Shown: positions 33,152 through 44,198 of the stretch, in pieces | How the letters are laid out: every line of letters starts with the position of its first letter | How positions within the stretch are numbered: position 1 is the first letter of the stretch | Origin: Brevipalpus yothersi | Lineage: Eukaryota; Arthropoda; Arachnida; Trombidiformes; Tenuipalpidae | NCBI GenBank assembly: GCA_003956705.1 | Contig: QZCP01000205.1 | Coordinates: forward strand, 1-64,000 | Length of the DNA stretch: 64,000 nucleotides | Direction of reading: 5' to 3' | Notes under the pieces: model-generated | Databases searched by the model: none | What the model was told of the DNA's origin: nothing | What the model saw: only the letters and a program-made list of their open reading frames with translations | Made by a program: the position numbers and the translations under genes

Positions 33152-33267
33152 CTTTAATTATCCCGAAAATTTTTTGTCAATAATCTGATTGTTTTGATTA
33201 TTCATGATTGTTACCATTCTTTTTATTGTTCCACTCACATATTTTATGTATTCGTTATTGCTAAAGG

Positions 33268-34739
33268 ATGAATCCTTTACTGCAGCCAATCATCATCGAT
33301 AATGTGTTCGATTACTTAGGACGATTTGACATCGATCGGTGTCAACATGTTTGTAGAATATGGCGTGAATGTGCCTTGAGACGGCCCAAAAAGTTTCCAG
33401 CAATCGATGGATGCCGAGCGATTGTGGCAAAAGTAACTTTGGACAGAAGTGAGTATCAAAAATTTAATTAATTAAACCTCCCTCCTTCTCTCTCTCTCTC
33501 TCTCTTTCAAAATCCCGCGATTTATTTGATGTATGTGGATATCGAATCTATTTTCTATAAAAATCTTTCTCATAAAACTAACAGACTGATCAAGTTTTAT
33601 TTACACTTGTACTTCTTTCTCAGTCATGGGTCCACACAAATGGGGTGAGTTTGAGCATCATTGCTCAGCTTCTCTTGATAAATTGAAACAATTGTAACTT
33701 AATACTTCATTGAACTCTTCTACTTTACTGTCCAGACAGAGAAGCAAGAGAAAAAATGCGAAAGCTCATCATCAAGAATCGAATGATGAATAAAGTGGAA
33801 TTCAACGATAGCGCGAACCCACTTACTGACAAGGTCCACTATTGGTATATTGGATGGGCATCAGATTTTTGCCAATCACCGAAGTTCAAAGTTGACAATT
33901 TCGTACAAAATTTCCTGAACAGCGATACCAAATGTCTGCCCACTTTCTCCTTGCTACGATATAATGGGAGGTTCGATCGTATAGTGAAAGGAATGATTTT
34001 TAAATATCCTGCAGTACTGATCAGACAAACGTCTCAGCGTGACTCCTTAAAAGGCCTAATAGACTGGGACAATAAAACTGAGGCGTCAATTTCTTCAAGA
34101 AAAAATTTATCGAAAATATATGAGGACCGTGATGTTCACTCGTGCTTCGAAGGCTTTCATATCAGCCGCTCTCTTTCAAGTCTAAAGATAATAATCACTG
34201 ATTGGTCTGATCCAGAAAGCCCAAGGCCAGATGTGAATGACCCGGAGTTTCCCATCAAATTCATGTTGTACTTAACCGTTAGAGATTATTCTAATTATGA
34301 CAATTATGATTATGAGATATGGTGGTTCCAACAGCAGTATTGCTTGCCTCTTTTCTGTGGAGAGCTGATCGGAAACTCTTGTGGATCGCGACCTACGATA
34401 CACATAACGAACCCAAACGAAAACAAACTAAAACCAACCACATCGGTATCGATAGCTTTTGCTGGTAAAGAAATCAAGTCTGCTACTCATGTGATCAAAC
34501 GAGGATTCGATCCAAAGCAAAGTCTTGAAGATTTCAAACTCAGTCTTAGATTTCCAATCGATACTGATCAAGTTATTGGATTTTTTTTCACTGAAGGCCA
34601 GCCATATGTCCCTTCACAAATTTTGAATGAACTTTTTCCTTCCCTCAGACTGATTAGATTTGATGCCTATACTCAAGACTATCACCCATCCGATCTTATA
34701 CGCAATCCAATACTTCATATCGTCTGGCTCAGTGCTTAG
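33268..34739 (+). CDS. FB11: F-box protein, intact duplicate of FB3
   Basis: Exons are 33268-33448, 33624-33644 and 33736-34739, 401 residues. The micro-exon encodes M-G-P-H-K-W; the Trp codon is the one mutated to stop in FB3. Exon 1 is nearly identical to FB3. In the last exon one variable stretch differs strongly: here YSNYDNYDYEIWWFQQQY, in FB3 YSIRDSCIYEIFWFQKQY. The N-terminal HYWYIGWASDFCQSPKF and the insert EASISSRKNLSKIYEDRD are specific to this pair. Confidence 0.87.
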
Positions 34740-35299
34740 ATATTTAGAATTTTCAAAGATTTATAGAGAGGATTTTTAGTCGCCCAATTTTCAAATTGGA
34801 TAACTGAAATGAACCCTGGGTTACATCGGCAATGAAAAACAAAATGAATCGTTGTTGACAGCCTGTAGTATTTTATCCCTTCATATTCCTTTTATCTGTA
34901 TTTTTGGACAGAAAGTTGGGCATGTAGCACAAAAAATCTGTCTGTACTATTGTCTACTAGATTTTTGGAATTCTCTCGCAATCAAACAACAATCATACCT
35001 CTCAAGATTGATAATTGATGCTCACTTTAGTAATTGAGATTAATTTTCTCAAAAGTTTTGATATCTTCTTGGGTAGATGAACAATCATGAAAAGTTTAGC
35101 ATCATAGTACATGTATGTGGAACTCGATTGAATGCATTCTACACGTCAGAAACTGTTAGTCGAAGTGTTGACACTTTCATAGTCAGTAGGGTGAATCTTT
35201 ACTAGATCTTTTGATGAATATTTCGCAATACCAATATTCCTATGTACCAACATTTTTCAAAGACCCCTTCATCAATGCAAACTTTATTATAGCTCAAAC

Positions 35300-35990
35300 C
35301 TGAGGATGATTCTTCTTCTGGAGTCGATCATTGTTTATAGAGTTCTTGAGTTTTAAGAAGTATACAGTGTACTCGACATTTATTAGCATCAGTTGCTTGC
35401 CAAGCTGGAGGTGAGTCTGCTTCGAGGAGACTCATTTATCAGTGAATATCAATCGATTGCCAAACGCACACATTAGAATATAGGTGACTGTTCGGGGAAT
35501 ATCCATGAGATGATCCATGGTGAATCCACAATAATAGTTTCTTCAAGTAGATGAGGTGAAAGAACAGGGTAAGTCTAAAGTTAGCAAGAGCGTATGAAGA
35601 GTTCATGCTGATTGCGAACAATCATTCAGGTCTTATTTTCTGAGAAATTTAGCCTAACCATCGTGTCATAGCATTGAAAAGGATATGGAGAGCAAGATTC
35701 AGAATATCAGACGATGTTCAGGATAATAGATTATTGTAAAAAACGCAAGCATTCTTGAAATTGTTTCAACAAAGCAACTTGTTCGAGATTCATGGCTCAG
35801 ATCTGTTCCAGGTCATGGTTTGTAAGAATACTTTTCTGGATCAATCGGCACTGTCCATAATGACACGGCTCTTCTCTAATTCAATTTTGATTTTCAGAAG
35901 ACTGGATGACCTTCAAGAATCGAAAATCACTTCAAAGATCAGTGAATTTGAATCAGTGTAATTCAGTGGTTCCGAATTTCAATTGAGAAC
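35300..35990 (+). pseudogene. Decayed F-box family relic between FB11 and FB12
   Basis: 35375-35440 reads GACATTTATTAGCATCAG, TTGCTTGCCAAGCTGGAG, GTGAGTCTGCTTCGAGGAG, aligning with the F-box codons for D-I-x-Q-C, V-C-x-A-W and R-E-S-A-L-R. Frame is lost. It is shared with 11815-12660, so decay began before the block duplication. Confidence 0.5.
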
Positions 35991-36362
35991 CAAAACTTGT
36001 CTACGGATGTATTGAAAAATTTCCGTTTCATCTCAAATGTTTTCTTACAATCGAGAAATCTATCGAACTCATCAATTTCTTAGCAAAACATTCTCATGAG
36101 CAATAAGAAAATAAGAAAATGCCGAAACCATTGATGTAATCGAACATTCTTTCGATCTAGCATTTTCTTCTCACACATGGCTAACAAGTTGTAAGAAAAT
36201 CGCCATAAGAACAGCTCATAGATTTTATTATCCGTTGAGCGTTGTACGTCTGTAAATTTCAAGTTCATTAGCAAGCTGGTGAGATGAGTTTTGGAGAACT
36301 GAATTCTCCAAAACTTATCCGAAGATTAGCAGCACGGAAAGCTGTGGCGGGAAAAGTTCGCA

Positions 36363-36370
36363 TCACGTGA
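36363..36370. promoter_or_regulatory. TCACGTGA E-box upstream of FB12
   Basis: 121 bp before the ATG, exactly as in FB4, with the same second TCATGTGATCAC downstream. Confidence 0.55.
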
Positions 36371-36490
36371 TTTGAAAGTCATGTGATCACAGTCAAGTTG
36401 TTTTGGATTTTTTAACGGCAAATTAATCTCTTGTTCAATTGATTCGTACCACAGTTGCTTCAACAGTTTGTGAATACCTGATTATGAAAA

Positions 36491-38044
36491 ATGAATCCCT
36501 TACTTCATCCAATCATCATTGATAAAGTGTTCGAATACTTAGGATTGCTTGATATTGGTCAGTGCCAGTTCGTTTGTAGAGCATGGCATGATTCTGCCTT
36601 GCGAAAGTTTAAAAAGTGTCCAGCAACCGATTGGTTTCGGGTGATTCAAGAAAGTTTGACCTTGTTGGGTGAGTTTCAAGAGACTGGACAGAGGAACTAT
36701 CGTATATTCCATTGAGAAAATATGCTATATCCTTTCCTAATTCAGATCTATTCACTTCCCAGCAATTTTAAGCTAGGGAGGCAGTGTCCATGGGTCTCAG
36801 TAGATATCCGAGCACAACTTATTCAAGTCCTCCTCCTCTTCTCAAATAAATCTCTCAATTAAGATTATTTTTTCGGAAAACTACTCTTTCAATGGACTGA
36901 GAAACTAATCAATATATATTTATTTCTTCCTCAGTCGATGATGGGTTTACGGAGAGTAAGTTTTGTTATTATTAACTTCCTTAATTGATTTAATTCAAAT
37001 GATCTCTATCATATTTCTCTGAAATGGATAACAGAAGATGTTGACGAACAGATGAGAGAGCTTATCATTGAAAATCGGGCTATGAATGGAGTGGAATTCA
37101 ACGCTTTTGAAGATTCGTCGAGAGACTATATTCACTATTGGCATATTGGACTGACATCAGTTCTTCACCAATTACCGAAATTCAAAATAGATGATGAAGT
37201 CCGAAAATTTTCGACCAGCAGTATCAGATGTGTGCCCAACTTCTCTCTGATAAAATACAATGAAACATTCGCTGACATGGTGGAGGGAATGACTTTTGGA
37301 CATCCAACGGTTCTCATTAGGAAACGATCTATCTTTTCGATAGACCTCAAAGCCACTGGAGATCAAAGTGGAAATTCGAGCTTATTACCCTCTAGAGAGA
37401 AAGATTTCTTTCAATTTCCCATGATTTACATGGGGACACGCTCATGCTTTGAATGCTTTCACATAAGTCGTTTCATTCCAGGTCTTAAAATAATGATCAC
37501 TGATTGGTCCGATCCACTGAGTCCAAGACCAGATGTAAATGACCCGGAGTTTCCAATCAAATTTGTATTGTACTTGGCTACTTATAAAGCCGATTACTCA
37601 CGATTGATGGATAGATTGCAAGAGATCAAGATGCTTCTGAGACAATCTAATTCTGTTCCCTTAGAAGGAGCGTACATCAGCTCTGATTCAAGTATCTCTT
37701 CTATTGATGATATTTTTTTTGTAAATTCATGCCAAGACAAACCAAGATCAGTAGAGGAGATCTCAATAGCTTTCGCTGGTAAAGAAGTCAAGTCTGCAAC
37801 TCTCACGATCAAACTCGGAACTGGCCTGAGACAAAGTCTCGAAGATTTCAAGCTTAGTCTTGAATTTTCGATTGACGATGATCGAGTAATTGGATTCTTC
37901 CTCAATCATTTATTGCCAAGCTGCCTTCAGAAAATCATCATTCGTGAAATTTTTCCTTGTCTAAAACTGGTTAGCTTATTTGCCCTACCAGGCTACAAGA
38001 ATCGGCAGAATTTACATTCGAGTTTCCATATCATCAGGTTTTGA
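36491..38044 (+). CDS. FB12: F-box protein, duplicate of FB4
   Basis: Exons are 36491-36668, 36935-36955 and 37035-38044, 402 residues. The F-box reads IIDKVFEYLGLLDIGQCQFVCRAWHDSALR, with H replacing R after the conserved Trp. The micro-exon encodes D-D-G-F-T-E. Exon 3 keeps the subfamily pattern HYWHIGLTSVLHQLPKFKIDD, but one conserved position differs (CFECFHISRFIPGLK, Cys for the family Gly). The end is SFHIIRF. Confidence 0.86.
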
Positions 38045-38588
38045 AGATGAATATCCTGCTCTTTATGAGCATGATAAATTCACAGCTACTTCATCTTGGA
38101 ACTGGATTGAAAAAAGTTCTAATGATTTATCATAAGGAGGGGATCATCGTTGATAATCGGGATCAAAACTGGATTATCAAGATGCCTTACTCAACACCGC
38201 ATTCTTGTAGATTTCTCTGGACAATGACTTTTTTCTATGATTGATCCTAAATTTTTATGAAAGACATTGTGTTTTGTCTCCTTTTTACAAGATTTGATTC
38301 AGTTTGCGTATATTCAACAATTAAGAAAGTTAAATAGCACATAATGGGAGAAATTCATTCCCTACACTCGTTCTGAAATGGACCGTCTCATCCCCACGGA
38401 AGCGATAGCTGAAAAGTTGACAAGTGGATCGTATCTGATTGAGCTCATTGGCGCATATGTTAACGAACATTTATTCAAATTCCATACTTTCACTTGTATC
38501 GATTAACATGTCAATCTGTAATGTTCCATGAAATTTCACCCTCAATTTTCTAATCTTGTCAGCATCAAGAGAACAACTGAAAAATAAA
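38045..38588. other. 3' flank of FB12 and 5' flank of ψFB13
   Basis: The first part matches the FB4 3' flank. 38400-38588 matches 41440-41640 upstream of FB14 (GCGCATATGTTAACGAACA against GCATATGCTGACGAACG). No gene seen. Confidence 0.6.
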
Positions 38589-38780
38589 TGCTTCATTGTA
38601 GCCAATTATTACTGAAAAGGTTCCAGATATCTTGCGCGTGCTTGACACCTATCGGTGTCGGTTCGTTTGTCAAGTATGGCATGAGATAGCTCTGTGAAAT
38701 CTGACCAATTTCCGATCAATTAGCTAATCTGGGTCAATTATTGAACGAATGCGTAAGAATCTAGGTCTGTGTTTCCAGAC
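38589..38780 (+). pseudogene. ψFB13: F-box exon relic related to FB14
   Basis: Starting at ATG 38589 the sequence follows FB14 exon 1: CAATTATTACTG, GACACCTATCGGTGTCGG, TCGTTTGTCAAGTATGGCAT, GAGATAGCTCTGTGA. A deletion after the ATG shifts the frame and TGG has become TGA at the end of the F-box. The following GTCTGTGTTTCCAGACTA matches the FB14 5' splice region with the GT donor context altered. No last exon follows. Confidence 0.75.
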
Positions 38781-40307
38781 TATCCACGGGATGATCAACA
38801 GTAGCAGTATCGAGTAGCCGGCACGAACACAGCCATGTTCGAACCGGCTAGCAGCGAGCAAGACAAACGCATTAATAACAGTAAAAATTTTCTATTCGTT
38901 AACAATTTGAGGTGCTTATCTCTCCTGTACCCTGTACTCAGATTCATGATAAATTTTTTAATCACTTCATGTGAGATCGAGAAGCGATAGAATTTGTTGG
39001 AAGACACACCCTCAATCGAATTCGAGGGAATAAGAAGCGAGAAAAATATTTTCCTCCTCTTTAGAATTTTTTTCCCTCTCTCTTCGTCCATCAGATACAT
39101 CCCGATTAATCACGAGCATTCGTTCCATCTTCAATTCCATTTACTCATTGAAATAATGAGATGATTCCAATTGCTAAACATCAACTGAATTTGGGAAAAC
39201 TGTTCAACATTGTCAGTGGAATGATTTACATTCCATTGTTAGCTTAATGAATTGAGTAATATTGAAGAGGGTCAGCGGGAATTTCATGAACTGAATTCCA
39301 TTTTGCCCGGTAGTTGGGCAAGATACATGTATTATATTCAAGTGAATTTTCAATCGTTCTCATTGCTTGAATAGTCACTGGTATAATCACTGATGTCTTT
39401 GAGTCCAAGCAGCTGAGACTCAGCTCAAACACTGATTCTGAGATCAGCTAAACAATCCATACCCACCGGCAAGGTCATCCTCAGAACAGCTCTACGATCA
39501 AACTTTTTGAGCTCAGAACCCAAAAATTAATCTCGACTTGTTTCACCAAGTCGCAAAGTTCAGATCAGAATCAAAAAATCGGCATTCACCAACATTTCGA
39601 ACTGGAATCAATTGTTTGACCTCAGATCGAATCTTGAACCTGTCCATGAGGTGGTTTGGAGTCGCGATCATGTTGTTCTCATGCTAAAAAGGAGACATAT
39701 TCTCAATTTTCCCCTGCTTGATAACTACCTGTTGCTTTAGAATTCCCTGATTGCGTAACTCTGCAATCAGTTTTTGGTGATAAGTTTGGTCTATATGAGC
39801 CAAAAATTCCAAGAATAGTCAAAGGAGAATCAATTGCCGACGCAGAAATGAGTTGAAAAATTTGTTAATCGAAAAAATGGACTGATTGGCTAGCGAATTA
39901 TTTTCTGAATCGTCCAGCTAGTATAGTGAATATGAAAGATGGAGCTAACGAATTCAAATAGAAAAACAAAGAGAAAAATTTTGAAACTGAATGGGAATTT
40001 AATGTATTCTTTAGCTGCGAGAAATTGGCTTAATTTGTTTGCCTTCTCTGAGTCCCTTGCGTATTTCACCAAGTTGATGTTGTGGAAGCTCGACCACTTG
40101 CAGTTTGAAAAAAATTAAGGGCTAACTGCAATTAGCTGGAAACTGACCTCGAATTTGGTCTTGTGGATTTCAGTTGGGCAGTATGGGAAGGCTTGGTTCC
40201 ATGAAGAATGGTCAATCCGCTGAAAAATGCATTCTCAACAAAACTCAGGCCTACAAATGATGAGTGTGTTTTGATTGATTGACTTGAGATATATACTGCA
40301 ATTTAAG
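38781..40307. other. Intergenic region right of ψFB13
   Basis: 39000-39560 matches 14825-15540. From about 39560 to 41440 there is no counterpart in the first block. An imperfect hairpin lies at 38816-38849. No gene supported before the CCCH gene. Confidence 0.55.
38816..38849. repeat. Imperfect 14-bp inverted repeat
   Basis: Arms AGCCGGCACGAACA (38816-38829) and TGTTCGAACCGGCT (38836-38849) pair at 12 of 14 positions with a 6-nt loop. It is locally GC-rich. Confidence 0.7.
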
Positions 40308-41180
40308 CTATCGAAATTCAGCTTTCACAGGCTTCGAAATCAAATGGACTTTGACAAGATCTCCTTCACATATATCGAGGCCCTCAGGAGTATTTGTATC
40401 TTTCACTTCCACTCCATCGGAGTTTCGACTGTTCTTCAAAGTGAAATGAACATTTTCTCTTGATAGTCCATAAGGTTTCTGCAATCGAGAATATTGTTAG
40501 TAGTACCCCATGATCAATTCCGCAAGCGTTTTACCTACCAAGCATTTCAATATGTACGCAAAGATGAACTTGAATGGGGTTCTCCTATGGCAAAGAATCT
40601 CGGAATACCAGTCCGAGTTCATCACATTCAAATCATTAGTCAAATATTTCTGTAAATTATAGAAATTAGAAATTAGACTCTAAATTTGAGAACTTCCCTA
40701 AAATACACATCTACCTTGAGAGAGGAATCTCCAATAAAAATGAACTCAACCCGATTGGTACTATCAGGATCCGTTCGAGGCATAGGATGATTTCCCATCT
40801 TACATCCTCTTCGGAAGCACCTGTTTCGTAAGTGATCAAGGCAAATTTTAGTTGGGCCAAGTCTTTGGATTTCTTGCAATCTGTAGATGAAAAAAAGTAA
40901 ATTAACTTGCACACTACGCTACGGAATACATACTTCTCCCAAGCCACAGCAAGTTCTTTTTTAACTCTTCCTGTTCGACGATGATGCATCTCATCTCTTG
41001 CCGTCCCATGAAGATATCGGCAACACAAGCCCCAACATTTGCCTCCGTGTGTGATGTAAACTCTGCAAAATTCGGCTCTTACGAATGTGTAAAAATTGGT
41101 CAGAAATGAAAAATTTCACGCTAGAGCATGGAGGGAGGAGAGGGAAATACTTACTCTGGTAGATAAACTTCGTTTTCCAT
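40308..41180 (-). CDS. CCCH-type zinc-finger protein with ubiquitin-like C-terminal region
   Basis: A five-exon minus-strand gene: 41180-41155, 41062-40934, 40880-40715, 40649-40539 and 40478-40308. All introns are GT-AG, 56-95 bp long, and the total of 603 nt gives 200 residues ending in TAG. Residues about 18-27 (CWGLCCRYLH) resemble the end of a CCCH finger lacking its first Cys. Residues about 69-87 (CLDHLRNRCFRRGCKMGNH) form a second, non-canonical C-x7-C-x4-C-x4-H finger, the type that usually binds RNA. The last 90 residues (PFKFIFAYILKCLKPYGL, then ENVHFTLKN, DTNTPEGLDICEGDLVKV) have the strand-helix-strand and 'TP..L.I..GD.V.V' pattern of a ubiquitin/SUMO-like fold. I cannot name the family. 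It is divergent to FB14 (465 bp between starts) and is absent from the first block. Confidence 0.72.
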
Positions 41181-41645
41181 GGTAAACCAAGTGTTGACGG
41201 TGCTCGATAACAACTAAGGAAATTTGGTCACAAAACAATCAACTAGCTTTCAAAATATCTGTAAACAAACCCAAAAGCTGTAGGCTTCTAACATGCGCTC
41301 GCGTAATCGTGATCAAAATGGTTGCTGAATCAAGCTTGATCCAGTGAGTGTTGGTGAATTTAAAAAGCTACTGAACCGAGCTCAGAGCCAGGCTAAAATC
41401 AACAGTGGTTTTGCTCAGTTTTGGTCAATACAGCGCTAAGTGTTGAGAATTCAGTAGCCAGTAGATGGTATCTGCTTCAGTTCGTTGACGCATATGCTGA
41501 CGAACGTTCATTTAAATGCATACATTCACCCATAGTGCTCAACATGTCAATGGTTCATGTTTTTCTGAGTTGAATTGAATGAAAATTTACTCTTTGTGTG
41601 GATACTTTTTCAGCAATACCAACTTAGTAGAAAAACATTCACAGG
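41181..41645. promoter_or_regulatory. Shared divergent promoter region of the CCCH gene and FB14
   Basis: 465 bp between two divergent start codons. The FB14-side 200 bp are repeated before ψFB13. No TCACGTGA site is present, in contrast to FB3-FB5. Confidence 0.45.
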
Positions 41646-43519
41646 ATGAATCCTCTATTGCAACCAATTATTGTAGTTAAAGTTTTTGATTTCTTAAGCG
41701 CATTTGACACCTATCGGTGTCAGTTTGTTTGTCTGGTATGGCGTGAGATAGCTCTATGGAAGCTCAGAAATTTTCAACCAGTTGACAAGTGTCAGTCAAT
41801 TGTTAAACGAACGCATTGGGGTCTAGGTGAGTGTTTCGAGACTACCCACGAGATGATCCCTAATCAATTTGATGAGCTTATATTGATGATTTCATCTACT
41901 TCCCTCAAACTACCCAGCTCTCATTCTTAGGTTAATCTTGACTAATTTGAGTATTTTTCTTGAGGATCGAACACTCAGAGAAATACATGTCAAGGAAGGA
42001 GTTGAAATTGCAAGAATGTATACAGATTTTATCGGTTAGAAGCAATCATTCAGATCTTATTCCCTGAAAAACTGAGTCAACCTGCCCTGTCATAACATTA
42101 AGATGATGTAATTGAGAGGAATGGATTCCTCCGATCAATCGATCATTGGAATATCAAATAAGAATCCTGGAGGAGGAACGGACCCCATTTTTGAATCGAC
42201 ACAGCTTGATCCACGATACAGATCAATTCTATTTCAGGGATCTGATTCTTCTTGATCATAGTAGCAATGAATTGCTCGATGATTATCTTCTAGAAGAAAT
42301 CTGTTGGAAATTATCTTTTCACCCATCAGATCAATTTTTCCCATTTTGATTAAACAAAACTGTAATTTATTTCATTTTCTCTCTCACATTCACTCAGGTG
42401 TTCGGGGTGAGTTGAAATAATTGGAGAGTTTTTTGCTCTTCTAATCTTTTCTAGCTTCTTTTACACTTAGAGTCTGACTCGAGTGAGTCCCGAGAGGAAT
42501 TCATGCATGTATGGAACCAGATTGACGTGTTGATCAAGAAGAATAGAAAAATGAACAGGGTAAAATTCAACGACAATAAGAATATCCGTGAGGACTATAT
42601 CTACAATTGGTACATTAAACGAGGATCATCCATGCATCCATATAGCTTGCCTAAGTTCAAATTGGACAAAGCTGTAGGAGTTTTTCTCAAAAACGGTTTC
42701 AAATGTATTCCTGGTTTCTCTTTCATATGCTACTCTAGACAATTCGAACGTGTTTTGAAACGAGCCACTTTCTGTTGTCCTACAATACTCTTACGACAGT
42801 ATCAATTTTTCGAATTTATTGGTTCTCTGAGCTTTGGAGCTGATAAATTGAGCCAGAATTCCTTAACTTTCGAAAACTCAAATCATCCACGAAAATTTGT
42901 CCTCTCCGAAACGCACTTGAGCGCTTTCCATATCAATCAATACCTTCCAGGAGTTAGAATAACTGTCACTGATTGGTGTGATCCAGAGAGTCCTAGACCG
43001 AATCTGGATGACTTGGAATATCCTATCAAATCAGTATTATACTTTTCCACTAATATTTCTGATAACAAAATTGAAGTTGAAAGATATTTCGCGAGATTCC
43101 AGTCAGTTTTCTCTGGAGGAGTTATGATTGAGGAATTTGAAGAGAAGCCACAAATCCACATAGCTGTGCCACATGAAAGCGAGATGAGAGCATCTGAATT
43201 GATCACAATAGCTTTCGCTGGCGAAGGAATCAACTCTGCAATTCACGAAATTATTTTAACACCTGATTTTGAAGAGAAACTTGAAGATTTCAAGAGAAAT
43301 CTTCCATTTCCAGTTGAAGATGATCATGTTGTTGGATTCCTATTCGATAATGGTTGGTCATCATGGAGGCACAATACTAAACCGCTTCCCGAAATTTCGA
43401 GACTCTTTCCCACTGTCTCGTTTGTCAAAATAGCCACCAAGTACTTTACTGAACCAATCAAAACTTGTAATGTTGACACAATTCTTCACTTAATTCGATT
43501 TCGATCATTGAGATCCTGA
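41646..43519 (+). CDS. FB14: divergent F-box protein with 9-nt micro-exon
   Basis: Exons are 41646-41826, 42398-42406 and 42471-43519, 412 residues. The middle exon is only 9 nt (G-V-R, then G of the next codon), between CACTCAG and GTGAGT; the phases fit exactly. If the micro-exon were skipped the frame would also hold. Intron 1 is long for the family (571 bp). The F-box is unusual: IIVVKVFDFLSAFDTYRCQFVCLVWREIAL. The last exon keeps KKNRKMNRVKF, LPKFKLDKAV, ITVTDWCDPESPRPNLDDLEYPIK and ITIAFAGEGINSAIHE, and ends HLIRFRSLRS with four extra residues. Its relatives are ψFB13 and the relic at 49790; FB6 is the next closest by eye. Confidence 0.8.
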
Positions 43520-44013
43520 TTTGTTTTCTATGAGGTGGATGCTCCAAAAATTGATAAATTTTGATCACCACCAATATTAAAATTTAATATTAAAAGCTCA
43601 AACCTGGAAGATGATACTCGATTCGATAATTGATTTTAGTGATTTTTCATTGTTTGCTTTGTGAATCAGTAAAAGATTTGTAATAATGAAAATTGACTGT
43701 GAGAAAGATATTTCTGCAAGTTTAGATGGTTGCCGATTGTGTTTACAAGTTTTTCACACTCGTTGTTATGAAAAAAAATTGTTAGTGAGCGTACCTGAAG
43801 AATGAATTTATAGTTGAAACTTTTATAGAGGGACGAAAATTTTCTTCTCGCCTATAAGTAGAAAGACATCGCAACGAAAGAGGCTGGCATCAACAATGTA
43901 GGTATTTATTTAATCTACCTCAAATATATGAGTCAACTGCTCTTGAAAGATAAGAAGCGAGCTTCGAGGACTTGTCATTGACAAGTGGTCACGAAAAAGT
44001 GGGCTCATTCACA

Positions 44014-44021
44014 TCACGTGA
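44014..44021. promoter_or_regulatory. TCACGTGA E-box upstream of FB15
   Basis: 178 bp before the ATG; without the 56-bp insertion the spacing would be about 122 bp, as in FB4 and FB12. Confidence 0.55.
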
Positions 44022-44083
44022 CATAAAAAAAATTATGGATCACAGTTGAGTTGTTCCGCTTATTTGACAAAGTTTGTTAGCTT

Positions 44084-44139
44084 AAAATGAGTGTGAGAGA
44101 GCCCATTTCGGCATCGCTACCTTGCGGTAGAACTTACAT
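44084..44139. other. 56-bp insertion in the FB15 promoter
   Basis: Absent from the FB5 and FB16 flanks. It contains GCATCGCTACCTTGCGGTAG, in which CTACC and GGTAG can pair. It places extra sequence between the E-box and the start codon. Confidence 0.55.
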
Positions 44140-44198
44140 GTTCAATCAATTTCTCTCTCAGATATCCATGTAAATCAACATCAAATTGATTACTAAGA

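Larger units (their letters stand above)
32014..33267. other. Divergent region FB10-FB11 with a GC-rich insertion
   Basis: Matches 8754-9769 except for the insertion at 32174-32454. No gene seen. Confidence 0.7.
34740..36490. other. FB11-FB12 intergenic region
   Basis: Paralogous to 11241-13060; carries the second copy of the F-box relic. Confidence 0.65.
43520..44198. other. FB14-FB15 intergenic region
   Basis: 43620-44198 matches the 5' flanks of FB5 and FB16 and the truncated unit at 48.9-49.4 kb, with a 56-bp insertion at 44084-44139. No gene seen. Confidence 0.65.

Noticed and set aside
38830..38849. tRNA-like GTTCGAACC box
   Set aside because: No cloverleaf, acceptor stem or A box could be drawn; it is part of a hairpin.
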